Source: Candidatus Delongbacteria bacterium (GTDB lineage Bacteria; CAIWAD01). From it: a stretch of 64,000 bases of DNA. The DNA lies in NCBI GenBank assembly GCA_020634015.1, contig JACKCN010000002.1:1-64000 (forward strand), written 5' to 3'. The position numbers were made by a program, and so were the translations under genes. Positions 34,572 to 42,797 of this stretch are shown here, one piece after another. A model generated the notes under the pieces. It was not told the DNA's origin and made no database searches. It was given only the letters and a program-made list of their open reading frames with translations. The first letter of the stretch is position 1. Each line of letters starts with the position of its first letter.

Positions 34572-35087
34572 ATGGCTGTCAAGCTGCGGCTGACCCGTCT
34601 GGGTCGCAAGAAACGCCCCTTCTACCGCATCATCGCGGTGGACTCGCGCCAGCGGCGCGATGGTAGTTACCTGGAGAGCATCGGCACCTACAATCCCCTC
34701 GGGGAATCTGCGTCGATCTCCATGAACCATGAGCTGGCCCTGAAGTGGCTCGGTTACGGTGCCCAGCCTTCGGACACGGTCCGTTCGCTGCTCTCCCGCA
34801 GTGGCGTGCTGCTGCGCTGGGACCTTACCAAGCGCAAGGCCACCCCGGAGCAGATCGAAGAAGCGGTCAACGCTCACCTCAAGCTGCATGGCGACAAGAT
34901 CCAGGCCCGTGTGCAGGAGCGCAGCGCCAAGGCCGAAGCGGCCCGCAAGCTCGAAGAGGAGAAGGCTGCCAAGGAATTGGCCCAGGCGCAAGCTCAGGCT
35001 GCCGCCGCCGCCGCTCCTGCCGAGGAAGCTGCTCCCGAGGACGCGCCCGCTGACGAGGCCCCCGCAAGCGAAGAGAACGCCGGCTGA
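34572..35087 (+). CDS. rpsP: 30S ribosomal protein S16 with long C-terminal extension
   Basis: Small-subunit assembly protein. The first 85 or so residues are canonical (MAVKLRLTRLGRKKRPFYRI, DGSYLESIGTYNPLG, YGAQPSDTVRSLLSRSGV). S16 is normally 80-90 residues long. Here it runs to 171, adding a charged helical part (KLEEEKAAKELAQAQ) and an Ala/Glu/Pro-rich acidic tail from about 110 on. Similar extensions exist in some phyla. AGGAG precedes the start. Lies between ffh and rimM as in most bacteria. Confidence 0.96.
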   Translation: MAVKLRLTRLGRKKRPFYRIIAVDSRQRRDGSYLESIGTYNPLGESASISMNHELALKWLGYGAQPSDTVRSLLSRSGVLLRWDLTKRKATPEQIEEAVNAHLKLHGDKIQARVQERSAKAEAARKLEEEKAAKELAQAQAQAAAAAAPAEEAAPEDAPADEAPASEENAG

Positions 35088-35129
35088 GCAATCCGCCGGA
35101 CCGGGTTTTCGTGAACCGGTGCGCCCTGC

Positions 35130-35687
35130 ATGCAAGAATACATTGACATCGGTCGCATCCTGCGCCCCAAGGGCCTGGATGGGGAACTCTGGGTCGAGGC
35201 CTGGTCCGATGATCCGGGGCGCCTGGTCGATCTGGATGAGTTCTACTTCCTGCGGGACGGACGACGCCAGCGCCTGGAGCTGAGCGACGCGGTATTCGAG
35301 AACGGCAAGCTGCTGGTTCGCTTCACGGGTGTGGACGATCGGGATTCGGCCGAGTTGCTCAAGGGCATCGTGTTGCAGATCCATCGTCGTGACCTGCCGG
35401 AGCTGGACCCCGATGAATTCTTTCTGGCGGATCTGGTCGGTCTGGCGGCGGAACTGGAAGATGGTCGCCCGGTGGGCCGCGTGGATGATGTCATGGACAT
35501 GCCCGCCAGCCCGCTGTTGGTGATTGTCTGCGGCGAACACGAGGCGCTGGTGCCCGTGATCCGCGAGTTCCTGACCGAGGTTGACGTGCCCGGTGGACGA
35601 GTGGTGATTCGCCCCATCGACGGAATGCTGCCCAAGGGCATGCTGGACACAGCGGCCCGACTGAAGGAAGAGACCGATGGTCATTGA
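35130..35687 (+). CDS. rimM: Ribosome maturation factor RimM
   Basis: Assists maturation of the 30S head by binding S19. 185 residues, slightly longer than usual. N-terminal RimM domain (IDIGRILRPKGLDGELWVEA) and C-terminal PRC-barrel (FFLADLVGLAAEL, VIREFLTEVDVPGGRVVIRP). Its end overlaps the trmD start by 11 bases. Confidence 0.94.
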   Translation: MQEYIDIGRILRPKGLDGELWVEAWSDDPGRLVDLDEFYFLRDGRRQRLELSDAVFENGKLLVRFTGVDDRDSAELLKGIVLQIHRRDLPELDPDEFFLADLVGLAAELEDGRPVGRVDDVMDMPASPLLVIVCGEHEALVPVIREFLTEVDVPGGRVVIRPIDGMLPKGMLDTAARLKEETDGH

Positions 35688-36387
35688 GATCATCACACTC
35701 TTTCCCGAGATGTTTCGCGGGCCGCTGGATGAATCCATCGTTGTGCGCGCACGGCGCGCGGGTCTGGTGGACATCCGGGTACACGATCTGCGGGACTGGA
35801 CCGACGGCCCCCACCGCAAGGCGGATGACGACCCTTTCGGTGATGGCGCGGGCATGGTGATGAAGGCGGAACCGTTGATCCGCTGTGTCACTGAACTCAA
35901 GTCGAAGGCCACCCTCCCGGTGACGGTTGTGCTGCTGAGCCCCCAGGGGCCACTCTGGAAGCAGGAGCAGGCCCGGGTGATGGCCAGGGAAGAGAGCCAC
36001 CTGCTGTTGGTGTGTGGCCACTACAAGGGCGTGGACGAGCGCTTCATCGAGCGCTGCGTGGACCGCGAGATCAGCATTGGCGATTACATTCTCTCCGGTG
36101 GGGAGCTGGGCGCGATGGTGCTGGTCGATTCTCTGGTGAGACTGCTGCCCGGTGCGATTGGTCGGGCGGAATCAGCGGGCACCGATTCTCTTGAAGACGG
36201 CCTGCTGGATGCACCACAGTACACGCGCCCTGCGGAATTCGAAGGGATGGCGGTGCCCGAGGTGCTGCTTTCCGGGCATCACGCCCGCATCGAGAGCTGG
36301 CGAGCCGAGCAGCGCCGCCAGCGGACACGGGAAAAACGGCCGGATCTGTTCCGGCTTTTCGAAGAGAAACTGAACAAGACCCAATAG
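35677..36387 (+). CDS. trmD: tRNA (guanine-N1)-methyltransferase
   Basis: SPOUT-family enzyme making m1G37 in tRNAs, preventing +1 frameshifting. 236 residues: IEIITLFPEMFRGPLDESI, RKADDDPFGDGAGMVMKAEP, the trefoil-knot SAM site VCGHYKGVDER and ISIGDYILSGGELG, and GHHARIESWR near the C-terminus, all typical. Overlaps rimM; rplS follows after 15 bp. Confidence 0.97.
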   Translation: MVIEIITLFPEMFRGPLDESIVVRARRAGLVDIRVHDLRDWTDGPHRKADDDPFGDGAGMVMKAEPLIRCVTELKSKATLPVTVVLLSPQGPLWKQEQARVMAREESHLLLVCGHYKGVDERFIERCVDREISIGDYILSGGELGAMVLVDSLVRLLPGAIGRAESAGTDSLEDGLLDAPQYTRPAEFEGMAVPEVLLSGHHARIESWRAEQRRQRTREKRPDLFRLFEEKLNKTQ

Positions 36388-36402
36388 AACGAGGATTGAC
36401 CC

Positions 36403-36753
36403 ATGAGCCTGCTCAAGAACTCCTGGGACCCCGGCCTGCGAACGGACCTGCCCGAATTCGGCCCCGGTGATACGGTGGATGTGCATGTGCGCATCATCGA
36501 GGGCAACAAGGAACGTGTGCAGATCTACACCGGCGTGGTCATCGCCCGCAGTGGCGGAAACTCCATCACCGCCACCTACACGGTGCGCAAGGCGGAGAAG
36601 GGCTTCGGCGTCGAGCGTATTTTCCAGCTGCACAGCCCCAAGATCGAGAAGGTGGTCGTGCGCCGTCGCGGCATGGTGCGTCGCGCCAAGCTGTACTATC
36701 TGCGCCAGCGCTCCGGCAAGGCGGCACGCATCCGCGAAAAGTCCACTCGCTAG
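36403..36753 (+). CDS. rplS: 50S ribosomal protein L19
   Basis: Large-subunit protein at the 30S-50S interface. 116 residues with the signature VERIFQLHSPKIEKVVVRRR and the basic C-terminus KLYYLRQRSGKAARIREK. Last gene of the ffh-to-rplS operon, followed by a terminator. Confidence 0.97.
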   Translation: MSLLKNSWDPGLRTDLPEFGPGDTVDVHVRIIEGNKERVQIYTGVVIARSGGNSITATYTVRKAEKGFGVERIFQLHSPKIEKVVVRRRGMVRRAKLYYLRQRSGKAARIREKSTR

Positions 36754-36764
36754 TTGATTGCGGG

Positions 36765-36791
36765 CCCCGCCGGTTCAGGCCGGCGGGGTTT
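36765..36791 (+). terminator. Rho-independent terminator after rplS
   Basis: CCCCGCCGG (36765-36773) / CCGGCGGGG (36780-36788), 6-nt loop, then TTT. The next gene starts only 9 bp later, so part of its transcription may be read-through. Confidence 0.8.
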
Positions 36792-36799
36792 CCCTGCCC

Positions 36800-37354
36800 A
36801 TGACTCCTGCCTCCTCTCCCGCGGCCCTGCGCCGCAGCGTGCGGCTGGCCCTGCTCACGGCGGTGGCCGTCTCACTTGGTTACACCCTGATGACACTTCC
36901 CATCGAACTGGTCACCTTCACCGTGGTGCTCGCCGGTGTGCTCTGTGGTCCACGGGGCGGTCTGGCCGTGGGACTGATGACCCAATTCATCTATGGGGGG
37001 TTCAATCCCCTTGGCAGTGCCTTCGGCATGCCCTGGCTCTTCGCGGCCCAGTTGCTTGGCATGGGTACCGCCGGTTTGCTGGGCGGAATCCTTGCCCCTT
37101 TCCTGCGGCGTCCCGGTTGGAGCGCATCGTTGTTGGCCAGCCTGCTGGGCCTCCTGATCACCGCTTTCTCGCAGGCACTGCTCTCACTGTCCTTCGCTGT
37201 GGTCAGCGAGAACCCCGGTGTGTTCTGGACCTGGTTGCTGACCGGTTCCGTGTTCACCGTTGGATATCTGGCCTGGAACGCCATGGTCTTCGCTCTGCTG
37301 CCTTCCCTGAGTCGCCGGCTGCAGGGTTCCTTCATGGATGAGGACCTGGTCTGA
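36800..37354 (+). CDS. ECF-transporter S-component-like membrane protein
   Basis: 184 residues with five or six hydrophobic segments (about 15-38, 40-60, 75-100, 108-128, 138-165) and the Gly-rich FIYGGFNPLGSAFGMPWL loop typical of energy-coupling-factor substrate-binding (S) components. S components recognise vitamins or related micronutrients and borrow a shared EcfAAT ATPase module, none of which is in this window. The stop overlaps the next start (TGATG), so the downstream receptor-like barrel is translationally coupled, suggesting outer- and inner-membrane steps of one uptake route. Substrate unknown. Confidence 0.7.
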   Translation: MTPASSPAALRRSVRLALLTAVAVSLGYTLMTLPIELVTFTVVLAGVLCGPRGGLAVGLMTQFIYGGFNPLGSAFGMPWLFAAQLLGMGTAGLLGGILAPFLRRPGWSASLLASLLGLLITAFSQALLSLSFAVVSENPGVFWTWLLTGSVFTVGYLAWNAMVFALLPSLSRRLQGSFMDEDLV

Positions 37355-40062
37355 TGAGGCACCCAACGAGAATCTGTCAGGATGCTGGCCTTGCAGCAGG
37401 CGTTGTGCCAGCGGAGGGTGCTGGCCTTGCAGCAGGCATGACGCCAGCGGAGGTTGCTGGCCTTGCAGCAGGCGTTGTGCCAGCGGAGGATGCTGGCCTT
37501 GCAGCAGGCGTGGCGCCAGCGGAGGCTGCTGGCCTTGCAGCAGGCGTTGTGCCAGCGGAGGGTGCTGGCCTTGCAGCAGGCGTCGTGCCAGCGGAGGATG
37601 CTGGCCTTGCAGCAGGCGTCTTGCCAGCGGAGGGTGCTGGCCTTGCAGCAGGCGTCGTGCCAGCGGAGGTTGCTGGCCTTGCAGCAGGCGTTGTGCCAGC
37701 GGAGGGTGCTGGCCTTGCAGCAGGCATGACGCCAGCGGAGGTTGCTGGCCTTGCAGCAGGCGTTGTGCCAACGGAGGTTGCTGGCCTTGCAGCAGGCGTT
37801 GTGCCAGCGGAGGTTGCTGGCCTTGCAGCAGGCGTGGCACCAGCGGAGGTTGCTGGCCTTGCAGCAGGCGTTGTGCCAGCGGAGCTTGCTGGCCCTACAG
37901 CAGGCGTTGTGCCAGCGGAGGATGTTGGCCTTGCAGCAGGCGTTGTGCCAGCGGAGGGTGCTGGCCTTGCAGCAGGCATGACGCCAGCAACCAGATCCCG
38001 CACACCCAGCTTCGCCCTGTGGCTTGGCATGTGTTGTCTGCTGCCGATGCTGGCCAGAGCGCAAGCACCGGCAGACAGTGCGAATGTGTCCAATTCCCTG
38101 CGAGTGTTCACCGCGCTCGACTCCAGCCATGTCGTCATCGTACCGGAAAGTGACATTGCGGATTCCAGCGGCAGCCTGGCATTGCCGGACTCGCTCCGCC
38201 CGGCCCCGGATACCGTCCTCACCGGCTACAGAGCATTGCGCCGCAGTTTTCGGCGACTTGCCCCCCGCACCGGAATGGCCGCACCGGGAAGCCTGTTGCC
38301 TGACAACGGCACCGCCGGAGATCTTGTGGCAAGTGTTGTGGACACACGTCCCGGCCAACACCACCAGAGGCCCTGGCCGGACCGCAGCGTTGAGGATCTG
38401 GCCGACGAGCTGCAGCGCTGGACCCTGGGCCCACAACTGGATGCCGGGCAGATCGGGCAGCGCCAATTCCTGGCGCTGGATGGCATCGACGACCGCTCGG
38501 GAGGAGTGCTGCTGGACGGCGAGCACCTGCACAACCGCCTGGATGGCCGCAGCGACCTCAGTTGGCTCAGCGCCAACCTGCTGCGCCGTGAGACTCTGGA
38601 TCCCTGGCAGCGCATGGCCCCCGGCTATCCGGGGGGCGTGATCCAGCTTGAGACACGCTCCGTGGGTGATTCGGTGGAAGTGCAAGTCGACTGGATGGAC
38701 GGCTTCCTTGGGCTCGTGACCAACGATGTGGTGGCAAGCAGGCCGCTGGGGCGTGGTGGGCTGCAGGTGGGCACGCGTCAGGTATACACACACGAACGGA
38801 TTCCGGGGGCCAAGGCCCAGGAGAACCTTTTCTTCGGGCACTGGGAGCATCCGCTGCCCGCGGGCTGGCTGGTGCGCCTGGACAAACGCCTGCTGCGCAT
38901 CAACGGCAGCCTGCTGAACACGGGCGACGATCGCGAGATCCACCAGAATCTCAACCGCCTGCGACTCTGGCAGGAACGCAGTGCGTGGCCCCTGTTGCTG
39001 GCGATTGACGCACAGAGCCGCTGGGATCAGTACCTGTACAAGGTCGATCGCCGGGTGGACGACCGCGGCGATTTCAAGCGTCTGGAACTGCAGGGACGCA
39101 GCAAGGCCGACAGCACGGGGAAGGCGCTGGGACTGGGTGTCTGGGCCGAGCGCCAGCATCTGGGCAGTGTGGATCTGAACCGCGTGTTGACGGAACAGGG
39201 CACACATGGCAACTGGACTCTGAAATCGTCCACGGGCCTGCGCTGGACTGGCAGCGGGCGTCTGGGAGCGCGCAGCGATCGTCGGACCGCATTCTGGGAT
39301 CTGGGACTGGGGCTTGACGGGCGACTGGACGGGCTGCCCCTGAGCTGGCAGGTTCTGGGACAAAGAGGGCGGCATGCTCCCTGGCCGGACCAGCTCTGGA
39401 TGACCCGAGTACCCGGCGAGCGCGAGCAGACGTCCAACCCATGGTTGCGTTTCGCGGAAGCCACGCTGCTGCCAGATCCCCGTCTGCCCGACACACGCTG
39501 GCAGCGCGAGGAACTTCGCCTCGGCTGGCACGGTGCCTGGCCCGGAAACGGCCAGGGACAGGTTTCCCTTCGACTCTGGCGCCTGCACCTGCACGACCAG
39601 CCCACGGAGCGCGAGCTGGCGGACGACAGCGGAAACTGGCAGTGGGAGCCGGTGAATCGCGTGCAGGATGGCGCTCAACTCATCGTCGAAGGTCAGCCCG
39701 CTCGCCGTCTGAGCCTGCGGATCGCCCAGGCCTGGTTCCCCGAGAGCGAGCAACCTCTGACACGCGAAGCGCCCACCTTCATCAGCGATGGCGCTCTGGG
39801 CTGGCACAACCGCTTCTTCGGTAGCGAACTGGACTTTCACGCCACGCTCGGCGCGCATCACGAATACGGTGCGGTCAATTCTCTGGGGCAGGATCTCTGG
39901 ACACGCCCCGAGCTTTGGTTGCAACTGCACGCCCGCCGCGGCCACTTCACCCTCTGGTGGACCTTCCGCAATCTGCTGCACGCCCGCAATGCCCGCATGG
40001 AAGGGCTTCCTCTGAATGGCTACGAGGAGATTCTTGGCGTACGCTGGGACTTCGCGGATTGA
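37354..40062 (+). CDS. TonB-receptor-like outer-membrane protein with minisatellite-encoded N-terminus
   Basis: 902 codons. Residues 12-208 or so are sixteen 12-residue repeats (GLAAGVVPAEGA type). An export-type hydrophobic segment follows (about 220-233, FALWLGMCCLLPMLARAQA), then a plug-like region (VLLDGEHLHNRLDGR, YPGGVIQLETR) and a long barrel ending EILGVRWDF plus AD. The start at 37354 is supported by GAGGA at 37340-37344 and the TGATG overlap with the S component. A second start at 37978 (MTPATRSRTPSFALWL) would give a normal signal peptide and 694 residues but has a poor ribosome-binding site. Probably a micronutrient receptor; the repeat tract may be recent expansion. Confidence 0.65.
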   Translation: MRHPTRICQDAGLAAGVVPAEGAGLAAGMTPAEVAGLAAGVVPAEDAGLAAGVAPAEAAGLAAGVVPAEGAGLAAGVVPAEDAGLAAGVLPAEGAGLAAGVVPAEVAGLAAGVVPAEGAGLAAGMTPAEVAGLAAGVVPTEVAGLAAGVVPAEVAGLAAGVAPAEVAGLAAGVVPAELAGPTAGVVPAEDVGLAAGVVPAEGAGLAAGMTPATRSRTPSFALWLGMCCLLPMLARAQAPADSANVSNSLRVFTALDSSHVVIVPESDIADSSGSLALPDSLRPAPDTVLTGYRALRRSFRRLAPRTGMAAPGSLLPDNGTAGDLVASVVDTRPGQHHQRPWPDRSVEDLADELQRWTLGPQLDAGQIGQRQFLALDGIDDRSGGVLLDGEHLHNRLDGRSDLSWLSANLLRRETLDPWQRMAPGYPGGVIQLETRSVGDSVEVQVDWMDGFLGLVTNDVVASRPLGRGGLQVGTRQVYTHERIPGAKAQENLFFGHWEHPLPAGWLVRLDKRLLRINGSLLNTGDDREIHQNLNRLRLWQERSAWPLLLAIDAQSRWDQYLYKVDRRVDDRGDFKRLELQGRSKADSTGKALGLGVWAERQHLGSVDLNRVLTEQGTHGNWTLKSSTGLRWTGSGRLGARSDRRTAFWDLGLGLDGRLDGLPLSWQVLGQRGRHAPWPDQLWMTRVPGEREQTSNPWLRFAEATLLPDPRLPDTRWQREELRLGWHGAWPGNGQGQVSLRLWRLHLHDQPTERELADDSGNWQWEPVNRVQDGAQLIVEGQPARRLSLRIAQAWFPESEQPLTREAPTFISDGALGWHNRFFGSELDFHATLGAHHEYGAVNSLGQDLWTRPELWLQLHARRGHFTLWWTFRNLLHARNARMEGLPLNGYEEILGVRWDFAD
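37384..37988 (+). repeat. 36-bp minisatellite, about 17 tandem units
   Basis: Unit of exactly 36 bp beginning GGCCTTGCAGCAGGC, first at 37387 and last (partial) at 37963; 576 bp separates them, i.e. 16 periods. No spacers. Units differ mainly at the 3' end (GGT, GAT, GTT) and at GTTGTG/ATGACG/GTGGCG, and one unit around 37891-37926 deviates more. The length keeps the reading frame; each unit encodes 12 residues. Three units carry ATGACGCCAGC, the same sequence as the alternative start codon at 37978. Confidence 0.97.
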
Positions 40063-40118
40063 GAGATCCCGCGCGGGAAGCGACTTCACCGCTCACATCA
40101 CACAGATACGCGAAGAAA

Positions 40119-40160
40119 CCCGGGCACACGGATTCCGCAGAATCGTGTGCCCGGGCTTTT
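40119..40160. terminator. Bidirectional terminator
   Basis: CCCGGGCACAC (40119-40129) / GTGTGCCCGGG (40145-40155), followed by CTTTT on plus. On minus the reverse side gives GGGTTTCTTCG. It lies between the barrel gene and a convergent decayed gene. Confidence 0.8.
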
Positions 40161-40170
40161 CAATCCAGGA

Positions 40171-40392
40171 TCAGAACGAGGTCTGCTTCTCGGTCTGGTT
40201 GTTGGCGTCGATCACCGTGATGCCGGTGAAGGCCACTGGGGCCAGGCTGAGAGTCATGGTGCCGGCACCGACCATGGTGAACGAGGACACGCCTTCGCCA
40301 AGGAGAAGGCTGGCGCGCACAGGTCGCTGAGTGTATCGCAGCAGATGGTGGTCACCCTCAGGGTCGATGGTCCAGTCGAAAACATGCAGCCC
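40171..40392 (-). pseudogene. 3' remnant of a decayed secreted-protein gene
   Basis: On the minus strand, codons from 40392 to a TGA at 40171 stay open for 73 residues with clearly coding character: VFDWTIDPEGDHHLL, RYTQRPVRASLLLGEG, GAGTMTLSLAPVAFTG, ending EKQTSF. An in-frame TGA at 40393-40395 blocks any upstream continuation and no start codon with a ribosome-binding site is seen. It has its own terminator at 40119-40160. The composition resembles the C-terminal domain of a secreted beta-rich protein. Best explained as the tail of a gene whose 5' part was lost. Confidence 0.6.
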
Positions 40393-41027
40393 TCATGCCG
40401 GGCCGGAACCTGTCTGCCCTGGAACATGCACCGGACCTGTTGCAGGACACCGACAGCATCACGAGTGCTTTTCGCGGCAGCACCGGGAGTTTCGCCATTC
40501 CAGTGACTCCTGTCCCTGCTCCCCAGGCTGAAGCATGACCAGCTCTGGAAACAGCCGCGACAGTACTCCTGGAGCCCGGCGGATGTCGCGGACCCGCGCT
40601 CGTTGGCGACAGACAGACCAGATCGCTGACCGAGAGTGCTTGCTTTCCTTCAGGACCTCCAGAAGAGCCGAGTTCCGGTGGGACGACCCCGACTTGAACG
40701 AGGGCGTAGCCTGACCCGCGCCGCGATCCGCTGGGTGTGATCGGCCCGCCGTCAGTGCTAACGATGTTATTGAATTCTGACACGAACGAGCCCGGGGCGA
40801 GGAGCGCGGAATCGTGATCCAGATTGCGACAGATTTTACACAGCGTGAACAAATCGCAGGCTGGACAGATGTGGCAAAGTCAATATTGACAAGGGTCTGA
40901 TCACGAGGATTTCTGGCACTCTCCTTGCAAAACCAACAACAGCAATCAAACACATCAGTCAAGCCATCAATCAACGCTTCGCTCGGCAGGGGCCTCGCTC
41001 CGTGCCGCTGACGCTCCGGGAGGTTTC
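40393..41027. other. Degraded region upstream of the calcium-repeat protein gene
   Basis: No intact gene. Short plus-strand stretches have coding flavour but are interrupted: 40395-40538 (MPGRNLSALEHAPDLL and SFAIPVTPVPAPQ, stop at 40536), and a shifted frame after it (HDQLWKQPRQYSWSPADVAD) broken near 40630. They look like fragments of one or two decayed genes. The last 170 bp (40850-41020) are AT-richer and presumably contain the promoter for the gene at 41028; a TTGACA at 40886-40891 has no clear -10 partner. Confidence 0.45.
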
Positions 41028-42620
41028 ATGAGTCCAGCACGCATTCCATCCAGTCTGTTCCACGCTGTGCTGCTGGCCGGTTTCTGCGCTCTTGCGGCGC
41101 AGGCGGTGCCGCAGTACACGGTCAGCAATGGTTCCAGCATCATCGATGTGCACGTCGATCCCTACTTCCTCGATCCAGGGGACGATGTGATCGACTTCTA
41201 CAGCTACGGCAGCCCGCAGAGCAGCTCGGCCAACACGGGCTTCGAGCAGCTCAACACGGCCCTGATCTATCTGACGCTCGACGATCAGGGCAACTATGGC
41301 CTGGTGACGGTCATGGACAAATGGGGCGGGGGCGGCGGCAGTGCCAGCCTGAGCTACTCGGGCCTGCCACTTGGGTCAACCGCGTCGCTCAATGACGATC
41401 CCGGTGATCCACACTCCTTCAACCCGGCCACGGGCAGTGGCACGAACTCCTGGAACTGGTCCAACTGCTGCACCGACGGCGCGGCCTGGAGCCTGCCCGA
41501 TTCCAACAATTTCCAGATCACGATGAACTACACCTTCAACTCGGGTCTGGACACTCTGCGCTTCATCACCTTCGATCCCTGCGACCAGAGCCAGCTGCTG
41601 TTCTTCGACCTGGATGTGAGCCAGCCCGTGGTACTGACGGCCACCGACGGCGGCCAGCCGCTGCCCGACTGCAACGACAACGGCGCCGCGGACTTCTGCG
41701 ACATTTCCGATGGCACCAGTCAGGACTGCAACAGCAATGGCATTCCCGACGAGTGCGAGGAAGACTGCAACGGCAACGGGCTGCACGACAGTTGCGACAT
41801 CGCCACGGGCGCCAGTCTCGACTGCAATCTGAATGGCATTCCCGACGAATGTGAGACGGACTGCAACGCCAATGGCATCCCGGATGACTGTGACATCGCC
41901 AGCGGATCCAGCGCCGACTGCAACGCCAACGGCATTCCCGATGACTGCGAGATCGACTGCAACCTGAACGGCATCCCCGACGACTGTGACATCGCGCTGG
42001 GCACCAGCCAGGACTGCGACCAGAACGGCGTGCCTGACGAGTGTGATCCCGATTGCGACGACAACGGCACTCCCGACGCCTGCGAAGCTGATTGCGATGG
42101 CAATGGCACGGCCGATGTCTGCGAATGGACTGACTGCAACAACAACGGCCAGCTTGACATCTGCGACATCCTCAGTGGCGCCAGTCTGGACTGCAACGCC
42201 AACGGCCTGCCCGATGAGTGCGAGGACGGCTATGTCGACTGCAACGTGAACGGAATCTGGGATCTGTGCGACATCGCCATGGGCACCAGTCTGGACGAAG
42301 ACCAGAACGGCGTGCCCGACGAATGCGAAGGCACGGCGGGAGCCAATGACCGTCCGGTCGACTTCGGCCTGCTGGGGAACTACCCCAACCCCTTCAATCC
42401 GAGCACGGTCATCGAATTCGGTCTGGCCGAGACGTCTCCGGTCCGGTTGGCGGTGTATTCCGTGGATGGGGCCCTGGTGCAGGTGCTGGTGAACGGCATG
42501 CAGGAACGTGGTCTGCATCGTGTGGTCTTCGATGCCGACCGGCTGGCCAGCGGCGTCTACCTCTACCGCCTTGAGAGCGACGGAAAGCTCGACAGCCGGA
42601 AGATGCTCCTGGTGAGGTAG
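41028..42620 (+). CDS. Secreted calcium-binding-repeat protein with C-terminal sorting module
   Basis: 530 residues: signal peptide (about 1-26), a beta-rich N-terminal domain (27-205), then 14 units of the pattern D-C-N-x-N-G-x-x-D-x-C-(D/E) (about 211-440), spaced alternately about 13 and 19 residues. The C-terminal module starts LLGNYPNPFNPSTVIEF and ends KMLLVR. The repeats resemble thrombospondin type-3/EF-hand-like calcium loops, each with two cysteines; the last lacks the first Cys (DEDQNG). Likely a rigid surface or matrix protein exported by a type IX-like system. GGGAGG precedes the start. Monocistronic with a strong terminator. Confidence 0.87.
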   Translation: MSPARIPSSLFHAVLLAGFCALAAQAVPQYTVSNGSSIIDVHVDPYFLDPGDDVIDFYSYGSPQSSSANTGFEQLNTALIYLTLDDQGNYGLVTVMDKWGGGGGSASLSYSGLPLGSTASLNDDPGDPHSFNPATGSGTNSWNWSNCCTDGAAWSLPDSNNFQITMNYTFNSGLDTLRFITFDPCDQSQLLFFDLDVSQPVVLTATDGGQPLPDCNDNGAADFCDISDGTSQDCNSNGIPDECEEDCNGNGLHDSCDIATGASLDCNLNGIPDECETDCNANGIPDDCDIASGSSADCNANGIPDDCEIDCNLNGIPDDCDIALGTSQDCDQNGVPDECDPDCDDNGTPDACEADCDGNGTADVCEWTDCNNNGQLDICDILSGASLDCNANGLPDECEDGYVDCNVNGIWDLCDIAMGTSLDEDQNGVPDECEGTAGANDRPVDFGLLGNYPNPFNPSTVIEFGLAETSPVRLAVYSVDGALVQVLVNGMQERGLHRVVFDADRLASGVYLYRLESDGKLDSRKMLLVR

Positions 42621-42642
42621 TTCTCGCAACCCATGCGACATG

Positions 42643-42680
42643 AACCCCTTGCCGGCGCCCTGCGTTGGCAAGGGGTTTTT
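42643..42680 (+). terminator. Strong Rho-independent terminator
   Basis: AACCCCTTGCC (42643-42653) / GGCAAGGGGTT (42667-42677) then TTT, 23 bp after the stop of the calcium-repeat gene. Confidence 0.9.
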
Positions 42681-42797
42681 CCGCCCCTCAGGTTCCTGTG
42701 ATCCTTGGCGGAATGGACTGTCGACCCGGCGGACGGCCACTGCCGTGACCCAGTTGCAGTACAGAATCCAGACAACGAACGACAGCTGAAGGAACAG

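Noticed and set aside
33135..35912. 925-residue minus-strand open frame opposite ffh-rpsP-rimM
   Set aside because: Runs across several well-supported plus-strand genes and intergenic regions; composition is that of an antisense frame.
37384..37988. Possible CRISPR array
   Set aside because: The repeat period is constant at 36 bp with no unique spacers and the tract is in an open reading frame; no cas gene is near.
36991..40089. 1032-residue minus-strand open frame
   Set aside because: Opposite the S-component and receptor genes; its Cys/Trp-rich repeat block is simply the reverse reading of the 36-bp minisatellite.
40147..40506. 119-residue plus-strand gene
   Set aside because: The first part is the antisense of the minus-strand remnant, and the rest changes character mid-way; not a real gene.
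40886..40891. TTGACA as promoter of the calcium-repeat gene
   Set aside because: No matching -10 hexamer at 16-18 bp, so not called.
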